Source: Rubrivivax sp.
GTDB taxonomy: Bacteria; Pseudomonadota; Gammaproteobacteria; Burkholderiales; Burkholderiaceae_C
DNA: 59,499 nucleotides
Direction: 5' to 3'
Assembly (NCBI GenBank): GCA_027491255.1
Contig: JAIXWM010000094.1
Span: 1 to 59,499 of the forward strand
Part shown: positions 9,181 to 17,707 of the stretch, one piece after another
How positions within the stretch are numbered: the stretch's first letter is position 1
How the letters are laid out: every line of letters begins with the position of its first letter
Made by a program: the position numbers and the translations under genes
The notes under the pieces: model-generated
What the model saw: only the letters and a program-made list of their open reading frames with translations
What the model was told of the DNA's origin: nothing
Database searches by the model: none

Positions 9181-10278
9181 GTGAGCGTGCGCTCCTTGTA
9201 TGAGGCCGAGCTCGTCGCGCGGGGCTACCGCAGCGATGCGGCGCAATTGCGCGCGGTCGACGCACTGGAGCGCTGCGAGCGCGAGTGGGTCGACTACAAG
9301 TCGCGGCGCAGCAACGCGTTCACCAAGCTGCTGCGCCGCCCGCCGATCCCGCGCGGCGTCTACATGTTCGGTGGCGTCGGGCGCGGGAAGAGCTTCCTGA
9401 TGGACTGCTTCTTCCAGGCGGTGCCACTGACGCGCAAGACGCGCCTGCACTTCCACGAGTTCATGCGCGAGGTGCACCGTGAACTTCAGGACCTCAAGGG
9501 CACGGTCAACCCGCTGGACGAGCTCGGCCGGCGCATCGCGCGGCGCTTCCGACTCATCTGCTTCGACGAGTTCCATGTCGCCGACGTGACCGACGCGATG
9601 ATCCTGCACCGTCTCCTCGAGGCGATGTTCGCCAACCGGGTCAGTATCGTCACTACCTCGAACTTCCACCCTGACGGCCTTTACCCGAACGGCTTGCATC
9701 GGGACCGCATCCTTCCGGCGATCGAGCTGCTGAAGCAGCATCTGGAAGTGGTGAACGTGGACGCCGGTGTGGACTACCGCCAGCGCACGCTGCAGCAGGT
9801 CGAGATCTACCACTGCCCGCTGGGAGAGCAAGCGGAGGCGGCCATGGAGCGAGCCTTCGACGCGCTGGCCGAGGCACGCGACGAGACGCCGGTGTTGAAC
9901 ATCGAGCATCGTGAGATCCGCGCCGTACGCCGGGCCGGCGGCGTGGTCTGGTTCGATTTCCGCACGCTGTGCGGCGGGCCGCGCTCGAACCATGATTACC
10001 TGGAGATCGCGAGCCGTTTCCATACCGTTCTGCTGTCGAACGTGCCGCAGATGCCGCCGCGCATGGCCAGCGAGGCCCGGCGCTTCACCTGGCTTGTCGA
10101 TGTGTTCTATGACCGCCGCGTCAAGCTCGTGCTGTCTGCGGCGGTAGCGCCCGAGGCGCTCTACAACGAGGGCCCGCTCGCGCACGAGTTTCCGCGTACG
10201 GTGTCGCGGCTGCGCGAGATGCAATCGGCGGAGTTCCTCGCGCTGCAGCGTCGCGAGGTCGACACCTCCTTGACGTGA
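9181..10278 (+). CDS. zapE: ZapE-type (AFG1 family) P-loop ATPase
   Basis: ZapE is a cell-division ATPase known to act at the Z-ring; its eukaryotic relative AFG1/LACE1 is mitochondrial. Walker A is GGVGRGKS at residues 64-71 after the family leader RGVYMFGG. Walker B is LICFDEFHV near 122, followed by TDAMILHRL. HFHEFMREVH and TTSNFHPDGLYP are further family signatures. The 365-residue length is typical. The start is a GTG 58 bases after lpdA, so co-transcription is possible, and sucAB-lpd followed by zapE is common in Burkholderiales. Confidence 0.94.
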   Translation: MSVRSLYEAELVARGYRSDAAQLRAVDALERCEREWVDYKSRRSNAFTKLLRRPPIPRGVYMFGGVGRGKSFLMDCFFQAVPLTRKTRLHFHEFMREVHRELQDLKGTVNPLDELGRRIARRFRLICFDEFHVADVTDAMILHRLLEAMFANRVSIVTTSNFHPDGLYPNGLHRDRILPAIELLKQHLEVVNVDAGVDYRQRTLQQVEIYHCPLGEQAEAAMERAFDALAEARDETPVLNIEHREIRAVRRAGGVVWFDFRTLCGGPRSNHDYLEIASRFHTVLLSNVPQMPPRMASEARRFTWLVDVFYDRRVKLVLSAAVAPEALYNEGPLAHEFPRTVSRLREMQSAEFLALQRREVDTSLT

Positions 10279-10344
10279 GCCGCGTACGGGTTTCGCCTCG
10301 CACCGGCTCACAGGGCCCCGGCTACACTCCTGTGCCCCGTCACG

Positions 10345-10548
10345 ATGGAAGAAAACCTCCATTCGCCTGAGCGCAGGCTGATCGAGCTGCGCATCGAGCA
10401 TGCCGACCTCGACAACCGGATCGATCGTCTGGCCCTGGATCGGCCTGCTGACGAATTGATGCTGCGCCGACTGAAGAAGCGTCGGCTCCTGCTGCGTGAC
10501 CAGATCTCCCGCCTCGAAGTCCACCTCGAGCCTCCCGAACCCGCCTGA
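10345..10548 (+). CDS. YdcH family (DUF465) small helical protein
   Basis: This 67-residue, highly charged protein matches the DUF465/YdcH family: two helices with the pattern LIELRIEHADLDNRID and LKKRRLLLRDQI. It is probably a short coiled-coil hairpin. The family function is not established. TACACT at 10323-10328 resembles a -10 element just upstream, so it may have its own promoter with a very short leader. It directly precedes the helicase gene. Confidence 0.85.
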   Translation: MEENLHSPERRLIELRIEHADLDNRIDRLALDRPADELMLRRLKKRRLLLRDQISRLEVHLEPPEPA

Positions 10549-10558
10549 CGAAGGCGCC

Positions 10559-12574
10559 TTGCGGGCGGCGGCTGCTCCGGGGTTCGAGCCGCTGTCGGCT
10601 GAATCAGGGCCCCTTGCTGCGCATGTGAAGCAGGCCTTCGCCCCTGGCGGAGCGCTTCACGCGGCCGATCCAGCCTACCTCGAGCGACCCGCGCAGCAGC
10701 ACATGGCCGAGGCGGTGGCAGCCGCGCTCGAGGACAGCGCCGCCCTCGTGGTCGAGGCCGGCACCGGGGTGGGCAAGACCTATGCCTACCTCGTGCCGGT
10801 CCTCCTGTCGGGACGCCGTGCGCTTGTCAGTACGGCCACCAAGGCGCTGCAGGACCAGCTCTTCCTGCGCGACCTGCCCAGGCTGCGCGCCGCCTTGCAG
10901 GTGACGGCCCGCATCGCGCTGCTCAAGGGGCGCGCGAGCTACCTGTGCCTGCACCGCATGGAACACGCGCGCCAGCAAGCCCGGCTGCCCGATCGCGCAG
11001 CGGTGCGGGCCCTGGCGAGGATCGAGCAGTGGGCACAGGCCACGCGTACAGGGGACCTGTCCGAAGTTGATGGGCTGGACGACCGCTCCCCGGTCATCCC
11101 CCTGGTGACCTCCACGCGCGACAACTGCCTCGGCACGGAGTGCCCGCGCTGGCCCGATTGCCATGTCGTGCGAGCCCGGCGTGAGGCGATGTCGGCCGAT
11201 GTCGTGGTGGTGAACCATCACCTCTTCTTCGCCGATGTCGCATTGCGCGACAGCGGGGTGGCCGAGTTGCTGCCCACCGTCGACGCAGCGGTCTTCGACG
11301 AGGCGCACCAACTGGTCGATGCCGGACTGCAGTTCCTCGGTGTCGTTCTGGGTTCAGGACAGGTGAGCGATCTCGCGCGAGATGTGCTCGCTGCGGGCTA
11401 CGAGCACGCTCGGGGCCTGGGCGCCTGGCAGGAGCTGTCGGCATCGCTGGAACTGGCAGCCCAGGGACTGCGCTTTGCCGCAGCGGGCGGCGACGGCAGC
11501 GCAAGGGCCGCGGGCAAGCTGAGATGGGAGGATCGTGCAGCGGACCCTGCGCTGGCCGAGGCCCTGTCGCGGCTCGAGCGCGAAGGGCAAAAGACGGTGG
11601 AGGCGCTGCAGGAGGTGCAGGCGCTGGCGCCCGAGCTCAAGCGCCTGCACGAGCGTGTCGCTCAGCTTGTCGGCACCTGTCGCAGCTTCGCCTTGCCGCC
11701 CTTGCCTTCGCGCGTGCGCTGGATCGACGTCTCGGCCTACGGCGCACGCCTGGCGGAGTCGCCGCTGGATATTCGGGAACACTTGGGCGCGCAGCGGCAG
11801 GCGGCGCGCAAGGCCTGGATCTTCACCTCGGCCACCCTGGGTGACGACGAGCGCCTGAGTTGGTTCGCCGCCGGCACCGGGCTCGAGGATGCGCGCGTGC
11901 TGCGGGTGGGCAGCCCCTTCGACTATCCGGCGCAGGCGCGGCTGTGGGTACCGACCGATTTCCCCTTGCCCCAGGATGCGACTCACCCTGCAGCCGTCGG
12001 TCGCCTTGCCGCGGCCTGCGCCGCCCGCCTCGCAGGCCGCACCTTTGTGCTGACCACCACGCTGCGCGCGCTGCCCCTGATCGCCCAGGCGTTGCGCGCC
12101 GCGCTGCAGGACGATGGCGCCGACATGCGAGTGCTGGTGCAGGGCGAGGAGCCCCGGCGCAGCCTGTTGCAGCGGTACGGTGATGGCCGCGGGCGCGTGC
12201 TCGTCGGCTCGCACAGCTTCTGGGAGGGCATCGACGTGCCCGGCGAGGCGTTGCAGTGCGTGGTGATCGACAAGCTCCCCTTCCCGCCGCCCAACGACCC
12301 TTTGGTGCAGGCAAGGGTGCGCCAGATCGAGGCGCGCGGCGGCCGGGCTTTCGATGAACTCTCGGTTCCGGAGGCCGCCGTGGCCTTGAAACAGGGGGCG
12401 GGGCGGTTGATCCGCACCGAGAACGATCGCGGGTTGCTGGTCATTTGTGACCCCCGCCTGTCCAGAATGGCTTACGGGCGCAGGATTCGAGCCGCGTTGC
12501 CTCCGATGAAGCCGGTCGACCGTGCGCTGGACGCCTGGGACTGGCTCGACGAGATATCGGCCGCTTCCACGTGA
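10559..12574 (+). CDS. dinG: DinG/XPD-type ATP-dependent DNA helicase with Fe-S cluster
   Basis: This superfamily 2 helicase of the DinG/YoaA group likely unwinds R-loops and forked DNA during repair. Walker A is GTGVGKT in the first 70 residues, the DEAH box is FDEAHQ, and four cysteines lie between them (one in SYLCLHR, three in NCLGTECPRWPDC) in the position of the XPD-type 4Fe-4S cluster. The C-terminal motifs include GSHSFWEGIDVPG and QGAGRLIR. The start is uncertain. TTG at 10559 follows GAAGG and gives 671 residues, while GTG at 10496 overlaps the DUF465 gene by 53 bases. It is convergent with bamD, with only seven bases between the stop codons. Confidence 0.92.
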   Translation: MRAAAAPGFEPLSAESGPLAAHVKQAFAPGGALHAADPAYLERPAQQHMAEAVAAALEDSAALVVEAGTGVGKTYAYLVPVLLSGRRALVSTATKALQDQLFLRDLPRLRAALQVTARIALLKGRASYLCLHRMEHARQQARLPDRAAVRALARIEQWAQATRTGDLSEVDGLDDRSPVIPLVTSTRDNCLGTECPRWPDCHVVRARREAMSADVVVVNHHLFFADVALRDSGVAELLPTVDAAVFDEAHQLVDAGLQFLGVVLGSGQVSDLARDVLAAGYEHARGLGAWQELSASLELAAQGLRFAAAGGDGSARAAGKLRWEDRAADPALAEALSRLEREGQKTVEALQEVQALAPELKRLHERVAQLVGTCRSFALPPLPSRVRWIDVSAYGARLAESPLDIREHLGAQRQAARKAWIFTSATLGDDERLSWFAAGTGLEDARVLRVGSPFDYPAQARLWVPTDFPLPQDATHPAAVGRLAAACAARLAGRTFVLTTTLRALPLIAQALRAALQDDGADMRVLVQGEEPRRSLLQRYGDGRGRVLVGSHSFWEGIDVPGEALQCVVIDKLPFPPPNDPLVQARVRQIEARGGRAFDELSVPEAAVALKQGAGRLIRTENDRGLLVICDPRLSRMAYGRRIRAALPPMKPVDRALDAWDWLDEISAAST

Positions 12575-12581
12575 AGCCGCC

Positions 12582-13400
12582 TCACCAGGGGCGCCACCAG
12601 GACCGCCCCGTGGTGCCGCCCGAGCCCGCGGAGGCCAAGAAGCGACTGGTCGGGAAACTGCGCTGAAGAACGCGCAGAGTGTCGTCGCGCAGGTCGTTCA
12701 GGCCGAGACGGTCATAGCTCTCGATCATGATGGCCAGCGCTTCTTCGACGGCGGGTGATCGCTCGTAGTCGACGATGGCCTGCTTGGCCCGGTTGGCGGC
12801 GGCCAGAAACGCGCCGCGCCGAAGGTAGTAGCGGGCGACGTGAACTTCGGATTCGGCCAGCGAGTTGACGATGTATCCCATCCTGAGCTGGGCGTCGGCC
12901 GCGTAGCGCGATTGAGGAAACTGGTCCAGCAATTGCGCGAACGCCTGATAGGCGTCCTTGGACGCCTGCTGGTCGCGCTCGGACAGCTTCTGCTGGGTCA
13001 ATGCACCGAGGATGCCAAGGGAGTCGTTGAAGTGGATCAGCCCGCGCAGGTACAGCGCGTAGTCCACCGCCGGGCTCGAGGGGTGAAGCTTGATGAAGCG
13101 CTCGATGGAGGCCAGCGCGGTGGCCCGCTCGTTCATCCTCCATTGCGTATGCGCAAGCTCCAGCAGCACCTGCTGACCGAGCAGCGTGCCGCCGGCACGC
13201 GCCTCGATGCGCTCCAGGACCTTGATGGCCGCCTCGTTGTTTCCGTTGGCGAGGTCCTCGCGAGCGTCTTTGTACAATCGGTCTAGATTCTCTTGAGAAT
13301 CTGCATTGGATTCTCTCGTGGGCGTGGTGCCGCAGGCGACCAGCAAACCCGAGAGCATGATCGCAGCAAGAGTGGCGGGTGCCAGGGGCAAACGTCGCAT
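12582..13400 (-). CDS. bamD: Outer-membrane assembly lipoprotein BamD
   Basis: BamD is the essential TPR lipoprotein of the beta-barrel assembly machine and works with BamA. The signal peptide ends in the lipobox LVAC, with C23 as the lipidated residue. The remainder is helical repeats typical of the family, for example QENLDRLYKDAREDLANGN at the start of the first TPR and YAADAQLRMGYI later. I use the ATG at 13400; a GTG three codons upstream is possible, and neither has a good Shine-Dalgarno (a GAGGAG lies about 30 bases upstream). BamA and BamB are encoded elsewhere in this window. Confidence 0.93.
   Translation of the reverse strand: MRRLPLAPATLAAIMLSGLLVACGTTPTRESNADSQENLDRLYKDAREDLANGNNEAAIKVLERIEARAGGTLLGQQVLLELAHTQWRMNERATALASIERFIKLHPSSPAVDYALYLRGLIHFNDSLGILGALTQQKLSERDQQASKDAYQAFAQLLDQFPQSRYAADAQLRMGYIVNSLAESEVHVARYYLRRGAFLAAANRAKQAIVDYERSPAVEEALAIMIESYDRLGLNDLRDDTLRVLQRSFPTSRFLASAGSGGTTGRSWWRPW
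13285..13302. repeat. 18-bp perfect palindrome inside the bamD coding region
   Basis: AGATTCTC and GAGAATCT flank a 2-nt spacer, and a third GATTCTC half-site follows at 13309-13315. The patch is AT-rich within a GC-rich gene. A TACAAT hexamer at 13273-13278 on the plus strand lies just before it, so it could be an operator of a promoter pointing toward rluD. It may equally be chance. Confidence 0.45.
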
Positions 13401-13440
13401 GGACGGCACGCGCGGGTGGTGCTCACCCGCTCCTCGTTGA

Positions 13441-14451
13441 ATGGTTGCAAATTATAGGGACGCGCCTGGGTCGGGCCGCAACGCGGGCACCCCCGGTGAA
13501 GAAGGCGACGCCGCAGAGCCCTCGACCGCGGAAGAGCACGAAAGCCGGACACTCCTTGTGGGCGTCGACGAACACGGGGCTCGCCTGGACAAGATTCTGG
13601 TGGCCATGGCGCCGGAGTTCTCTCGCAGCCATCTGCAGACGCTTGTTGCGCTCGGTTTGGTCAGCGTTGACTCGCGTCCTGAGTTTGCAAACTCGCGTCG
13701 GCTGCGTGCTGGGGACCGCGTGGAGGTGGAGTTGCGGCCCACGGCCGAAACCCTGGCTTTCCGGCCGCAGCCTATGGAATTGGCGGTGGTGCATGAAGAC
13801 GATGACATCATGGTCGTCGACAAGCCGGCCGGCTTGGTGGTGCACCCCGCTGCCGGCAACTGGTCCGGGACCCTGCTCAACGCGTTGTTGGCACACCATT
13901 CCCAGGCCGCCGTCCTACCCCGTGCCGGTATCGTGCATCGGCTGGACAAGGACACCTCGGGCCTGATGGTGGTGGGCAAGACACTGGAGGCCGTCACGTC
14001 CCTGACACGCGCCATTGCCGCGCGCGAGGTTCGGCGGGCGTACGTCGCCGTGGCGCATGGAACGATGCAGGAGGGTCAGCGGCGGATCGATGCCCCCATC
14101 GGGCGGGACCCTTCGTCCCGCCTGCGCATGGCCGTCCTGTCGTCAGGGCGGCCCGCGCAGACGGACGTGGAGCCGCTGGCCTCGCGCGCGCAGTGCACGG
14201 CGCTGCGCTGCCGCTTGCACACCGGCCGGACGCACCAGATCCGCGTGCATCTGGCGTCGCTCGGGCACCCGCTGGTGGGAGACGCGCTCTACGGCGGCCG
14301 CGAACTGTTCGGCATGAGGCGCCAGGCCTTGCACGCTGTGGAATTGGCGCTCGACCATCCCCGCCTCGGTCGTCGCTTGGCGTTCACTTCCGCGCCGCCA
14401 TCGGATTTCCAGCAGGCCTGGAGCGCGGTCTGCAGCGAACCCGCGCATTGA
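13441..14451 (+). CDS. rluD: Ribosomal large-subunit pseudouridine synthase D
   Basis: RluD makes pseudouridines 1911, 1915 and 1917 in helix 69 of 23S rRNA. An S4 RNA-binding domain (GARLDKILVAMAPEFSRSHL) precedes the catalytic domain, whose RLDKDTSG motif carries the catalytic aspartate; GRTHQIRVH and HPLVGDALYGG follow. The total of 336 residues includes about 35 low-complexity residues before the S4 domain that family members usually lack. The ATG at 13441 has no clear ribosome binding site and overlaps the bamD promoter, so the start is likely internal. The bamD/rluD divergent order is common in betaproteobacteria. Confidence 0.93.
   Translation: MVANYRDAPGSGRNAGTPGEEGDAAEPSTAEEHESRTLLVGVDEHGARLDKILVAMAPEFSRSHLQTLVALGLVSVDSRPEFANSRRLRAGDRVEVELRPTAETLAFRPQPMELAVVHEDDDIMVVDKPAGLVVHPAAGNWSGTLLNALLAHHSQAAVLPRAGIVHRLDKDTSGLMVVGKTLEAVTSLTRAIAAREVRRAYVAVAHGTMQEGQRRIDAPIGRDPSSRLRMAVLSSGRPAQTDVEPLASRAQCTALRCRLHTGRTHQIRVHLASLGHPLVGDALYGGRELFGMRRQALHAVELALDHPRLGRRLAFTSAPPSDFQQAWSAVCSEPAH
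13451..13481 (-). promoter_or_regulatory. Probable bamD promoter
   Basis: On the minus strand a perfect TATAAT sits at 13456-13451, with TTGCGG at 13481-13476 as a weak -35 at 19 bp. It would give a leader of about 45 bases before bamD. It lies inside the N-terminal extension of the divergent rluD frame, which argues that the true RluD start may lie further downstream. Confidence 0.5.
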
Positions 14452-14490
14452 ACAGCGATGGCGGGAGCGCTTGCAGGGTACTTTGACCAT

Positions 14491-14535
14491 TAGAATCCGT
14501 GTGCAGGGTGTGCGCGTCGGCTCTTGTGCCGACGC
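14491..14535 (+). other. Leader region of scpB with -10-like element and hairpin
   Basis: TAGAAT at 14491-14496 resembles a -10 box without a good -35. It is followed by a perfect 8-bp hairpin (GCGTCGGC 14514-14521 with GCCGACGC 14528-14535, 6-nt loop). No T-run follows. The 238-base gap between rluD and scpB otherwise shows nothing recognisable. Confidence 0.3.
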
Positions 14536-14689
14536 CCACGGGTTGCTGTCGAGCGGTCTGCTGCCGACGAGCTTCCGGCTTCACAGGCCTCTCGGGCCGC
14601 GGCTTTTCTTCGAGATCAGCCGCACTTCCACACGATAGCTTCCTCCTGCCTGCGCGCCGAGTCCGACGGCGAGTCCCCTGTGCTTTCGC

Positions 14690-15469
14690 ATGAACACCGA
14701 AGAGGTCAAACGCGTCCTCGAGACCGCCCTCATCTGCGCCGCCAACCCGCTGCCCTTGCAGGAGATGCAGCAGTTGTTCGACGGGCAGGTGGGGGCTGAC
14801 AGCTTGCGTCTGGTCTTGCGCGAACTGGCAGCCGACTGGCAGGGCAGGGGCGTCGAACTGGTGACTCTGGCCTCCGGATGGCGGTTCCAGAGCCGGCCCG
14901 AAATGCGCCCCTTTCTCGACCGGCTGCACCCTGAGAAGCCCCCGCGGTATTCGCGCGCCGTGCTCGAGACACTGGCGATCATTGCCTACCGGCAACCAGT
15001 GACTCGAGGCGATATCGAGGACATCCGCGGCGTGACCGTCAGCACACAGATCGTCAAGCAACTCGAAGACCGGGGCTGGATCGAGACCATCGGATTCCGC
15101 GAGACGCCTGGCAGACCGGCGCTTTACGCCACCACGCGCCAGTTTCTGGACGATCTTGGTCTTGCCAGCCTGGCTCACCTCCCCGAACTGACCACTCCCG
15201 GGGCACCGGACGCCCTGGTGGTTGCACAGAGTGTGGCTGCGCGTGTGCCTGACGAATCGCCCACCGAGATGGCAACCGCACAGCCGCTCGCAGACCTGCC
15301 CCTGCTTGCCGCGATGCTCGATGAGGCCGCCGAGGCGCAAGCGCCGAGCGGTGTCCTGTCGATGTCCGATGCCTCCTTCCCTCCAGGCGTGCCTTCCGAA
15401 ACCACCGGGGCCGCCGCTTCCCTCGTAACGCTGTCTGCCGAGGTTCAACCCGATGCATCCCGATCCTGA
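14690..15469 (+). CDS. scpB: Segregation and condensation protein B
   Basis: ScpB is the winged-helix subunit (kite protein) that joins ScpA and SMC in the chromosome-condensing complex. The family body is at residues 1-180: [17 protein letters not shown], then [39 protein letters not shown] and [18 protein letters not shown]. The final 80 residues are low-complexity and acidic. The partner scpA is not in the window. The 3' end overlaps rluB by 17 bases, which suggests translational coupling of the two. Confidence 0.93.
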   Translation: MNTEEVKRVLETALICAANPLPLQEMQQLFDGQVGADSLRLVLRELAADWQGRGVELVTLASGWRFQSRPEMRPFLDRLHPEKPPRYSRAVLETLAIIAYRQPVTRGDIEDIRGVTVSTQIVKQLEDRGWIETIGFRETPGRPALYATTRQFLDDLGLASLAHLPELTTPGAPDALVVAQSVAARVPDESPTEMATAQPLADLPLLAAMLDEAAEAQAPSGVLSMSDASFPPGVPSETTGAAASLVTLSAEVQPDASRS

Positions 15470-17144
15470 GAGCAAGGACGCCGCCGGCGCGTCCGCAGAT
15501 GTAGCAGCCGAGGCCCGACCGGGTGAGGCAGTGGGCGACAGCCCGGCGGCCGAGCCTGCGTCGCCGGCGGGCGAAGGCGACGCGGGCGCCGGCGAGAACC
15601 AGCGCAAACGCCGTCCGCGGCGCCGTCAGCGTCGAGGACGAAAGCCCGCCGAGGGCATTGCGGCCGTGGCAGAAGGTCAGAATTTCGAGGCGCCCGCCGA
15701 AGCCGGGCCGCAAACCGAGCAGGAGGCGACGCTGCCCCCGACGGATCCAGCAGAACTGTTCTCGGAGGTCGTTTCCGGGGCCTGGGACGAGCAGGCACAG
15801 GAGGCCCCGGGACCTGCACGTGCTGCGCGCCGAGTGCTCGCCCCGGAGCCCGAGGCCCCCAAACTGCACAAGCTGCTGGCGCAGGCAGGCCTGGGATCGC
15901 GGCGTGAGTTGGAGCAGTGGATCGTCGACGGTCGGCTGGCTGTCAACGGGCAGCCGGCGCACACCGGCCAGCGGGTGGCTTTCGGTGACCGCATCACGCT
16001 CGATGGCAAGCCGCTGAAAATCCGTTTCACGCCGCCGCCGGCGCGTGTGCTCGCTTATCACAAGCCCGCCGGCGAGGTGGTCACGCATGACGACCCGCAG
16101 CACCGCCCCACGGTGTTTCGGCGCTTGCCTCGCCTGCCACGAGGCAAGTGGCAGGCGGTGGGCCGGCTCGACATCAACACCGAAGGGTTGCTGCTCTTCA
16201 CCAACTCGGGCGACCTGGCCAACCGGCTGATGCATCCGCGGTTCGGCGTCGAGCGCGAATACGCCGTGCGCGTCCTGGGCGCGCTCGACGACGAACAGCG
16301 CGAACGTCTGTTGCAAGGCGTCGAGATCGACGGGCAGGCGGCAGCCCTGCGCAGCATCGTCGACGGCGGCGGCGAAGGGGCGAACCGCTGGTACCGGGTC
16401 GTCATCACCGAGGGGCGCAACCGCGAGGTGCGAAAGCTCTTCGAGGCAGTCGGACATGCCGTCAGCCGCCTGATCCGCATCCGGTATGGTTCGGTCGTCC
16501 TGCCCCGCGGCCTGCGTCGCGGCGCCTGGGTCGATCTCAGCCTGGACGACGTCAGAGCCTTGCGTGCGATCTCGGGTGCCGCGGACGCTGCGGCAGCCCA
16601 GGAGGGCGGCCCCGGCCGCAAGACCGCGGGGCGGGGGCGCAGGGGACGGCGCGACGCGCCGCCGCTTGGCGCGTCTTCGGCGCCGATGCCGATCGACGGT
16701 GATGAGGATTTCGAGGTCGCCGGCCCCATCCCCAACCCGCTGCAGCAGACTTACGACAAGCGCGCGATCCAGCAGGCGCGCAGGGTGCGGGAGGTCGATG
16801 AGGACGGGCCGATTCCGAACCCCTTGCAGCAGACCTACGACAAGCGAGCTGTCCAGGCGGAGCGCAAGCCCCGGCGTGAGCTCGATGAGGAGGGGGGGCC
16901 GATCCCGAACCCGCTGCAGCAAACCTACGACCGCCGATTTGTCAAGCCAGCCAAGGGCGCTGGCACTGGTGGCGGTGGCGGTGGCGGTGGCGGTGGCGGG
17001 CGCGGGGCGCGTCGCAAGCCTGCGCCTGGCAAGGGGGCTCCTGCGCAGCCCGATCCGATGCGTACCTCGGTGGGTTACATCGGTGCCGACGCATTCGTCA
17101 AGGCGGCCAAGGGGCCTCGCGGTGGGAAGGGACGTCGTCGCTGA
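15453..17144 (+). CDS. rluB: Ribosomal large-subunit pseudouridine synthase B with long repeat-bearing tails
   Basis: RluB converts U2605 of 23S rRNA to pseudouridine. The core runs from about residue 135 to 375: an S4 domain ([21 protein letters not shown]), the catalytic motif [11 protein letters not shown] and the family strand [16 protein letters not shown]. The flanks are unusual. The N-terminal 130 residues are acidic/Ala-rich with a basic patch. The C-terminal 190 residues hold three copies of [11 protein letters not shown] (starting near 425, 453 and 483), an 11-Gly run at 506-516 and a terminal segment [15 protein letters not shown]. At 563 residues it is about twice the size of E. 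coli RluB. Long basic tails are known in betaproteobacterial RluB, and RNA binding is a plausible role. Confidence 0.92.
   Translation: MHPDPESKDAAGASADVAAEARPGEAVGDSPAAEPASPAGEGDAGAGENQRKRRPRRRQRRGRKPAEGIAAVAEGQNFEAPAEAGPQTEQEATLPPTDPAELFSEVVSGAWDEQAQEAPGPARAARRVLAPEPEAPKLHKLLAQAGLGSRRELEQWIVDGRLAVNGQPAHTGQRVAFGDRITLDGKPLKIRFTPPPARVLAYHKPAGEVVTHDDPQHRPTVFRRLPRLPRGKWQAVGRLDINTEGLLLFTNSGDLANRLMHPRFGVEREYAVRVLGALDDEQRERLLQGVEIDGQAAALRSIVDGGGEGANRWYRVVITEGRNREVRKLFEAVGHAVSRLIRIRYGSVVLPRGLRRGAWVDLSLDDVRALRAISGAADAAAAQEGGPGRKTAGRGRRGRRDAPPLGASSAPMPIDGDEDFEVAGPIPNPLQQTYDKRAIQQARRVREVDEDGPIPNPLQQTYDKRAVQAERKPRRELDEEGGPIPNPLQQTYDRRFVKPAKGAGTGGGGGGGGGGGRGARRKPAPGKGAPAQPDPMRTSVGYIGADAFVKAAKGPRGGKGRRR
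16968..16997 (+). repeat. Hexanucleotide repeat (GGTGGC)x5 in rluB
   Basis: Five exact GGTGGC units encode ten of the eleven consecutive glycines in the RluB tail. Such a tract can change length by slippage in steps of two residues without a frameshift, so strain-to-strain length variation is expected. Confidence 0.85.
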
Positions 17145-17158
17145 CGCCTGGCGGCGTC
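17143..17158 (+). terminator. Short hairpin at the end of rluB
   Basis: GACGCC pairs with GGCGTC across a 4-nt loop, starting at the rluB stop codon. There is no T-run. It is a weak terminator candidate before the ndk promoter region. Confidence 0.3.
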
Positions 17159-17172
17159 TCGATCGGTGGCTC

Positions 17173-17178
17173 TAAAAT
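17173..17178 (+). promoter_or_regulatory. Possible -10 box of ndk
   Basis: TAAAAT lies 41 bases before the ndk start in an AT-richer patch (TCTAAAATAGTGGGTTTTC). A matching -35 is not apparent at 16-18 bp. Confidence 0.3.
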
Positions 17179-17218
17179 AGTGGGTTTTCACATTCACGAA
17201 CACCAGGAGTTGATTTCA

Positions 17219-17644
17219 ATGGCCATCGAACGCACGCTGTCGATCATCAAGCCCGATGCGGTGGCGAAGAACGTCATCGGTCAGATCTATTCCCGATTCG
17301 AGGCCGCCGGGCTCAAGATCGTGGCGGCGAGGATGATGCAGTTGTCCCGGGCAGACGCCGAGGCGTTCTACGCCGTCCACAAGGCCCGTCCCTTCTTCAA
17401 CGATCTCGTCAGCTTCATGATTTCGGGCCCGGTGATGGTGCAGGCGCTCGAGGGGGAGTCCGCGATCCTTCGCAATCGTGAGCTCATGGGCGCCACCGAC
17501 CCCAGGAAGGCAGCGCCCGGAACGATCCGGGCAGACTTCGCCGACAGCATCGATGCCAACGCCGTTCACGGCTCCGACGCCGCGGAGACCGCAGCGGTCG
17601 AAGTGGCTTTCTTCTTCCCGGGAATGCAGATCCACGCTCGCTGA
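17219..17644 (+). CDS. ndk: Nucleoside diphosphate kinase
   Basis: Ndk transfers the gamma phosphate between nucleoside triphosphates and diphosphates through a phospho-histidine. The protein is 141 residues, the normal length, beginning [14 protein letters not shown]. The active-site histidine H117 is in NAVHGSDA. I chose the ATG at 17219 because AGGAG lies nine bases upstream and the family starts here; an upstream in-frame start adds 13 residues without support. It leads the run ndk-rlmN-pilF-rodZ-ispG, a conserved order in Burkholderiales. Confidence 0.97.
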   Translation: MAIERTLSIIKPDAVAKNVIGQIYSRFEAAGLKIVAARMMQLSRADAEAFYAVHKARPFFNDLVSFMISGPVMVQALEGESAILRNRELMGATDPRKAAPGTIRADFADSIDANAVHGSDAAETAAVEVAFFFPGMQIHAR

Positions 17645-17707
17645 TGCCGATCGCCGGCTTGCGGGCCGGTATGGGTGGGCGCGGCGGCATGGCAGGGGTT
17701 TCGACCG

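Noticed and set aside
16968..16997. Frameshift in the glycine tract of rluB
   Set aside because: The frame continues past the tract into [15 protein letters not shown], which looks like genuine coding sequence, so the tract appears intact.
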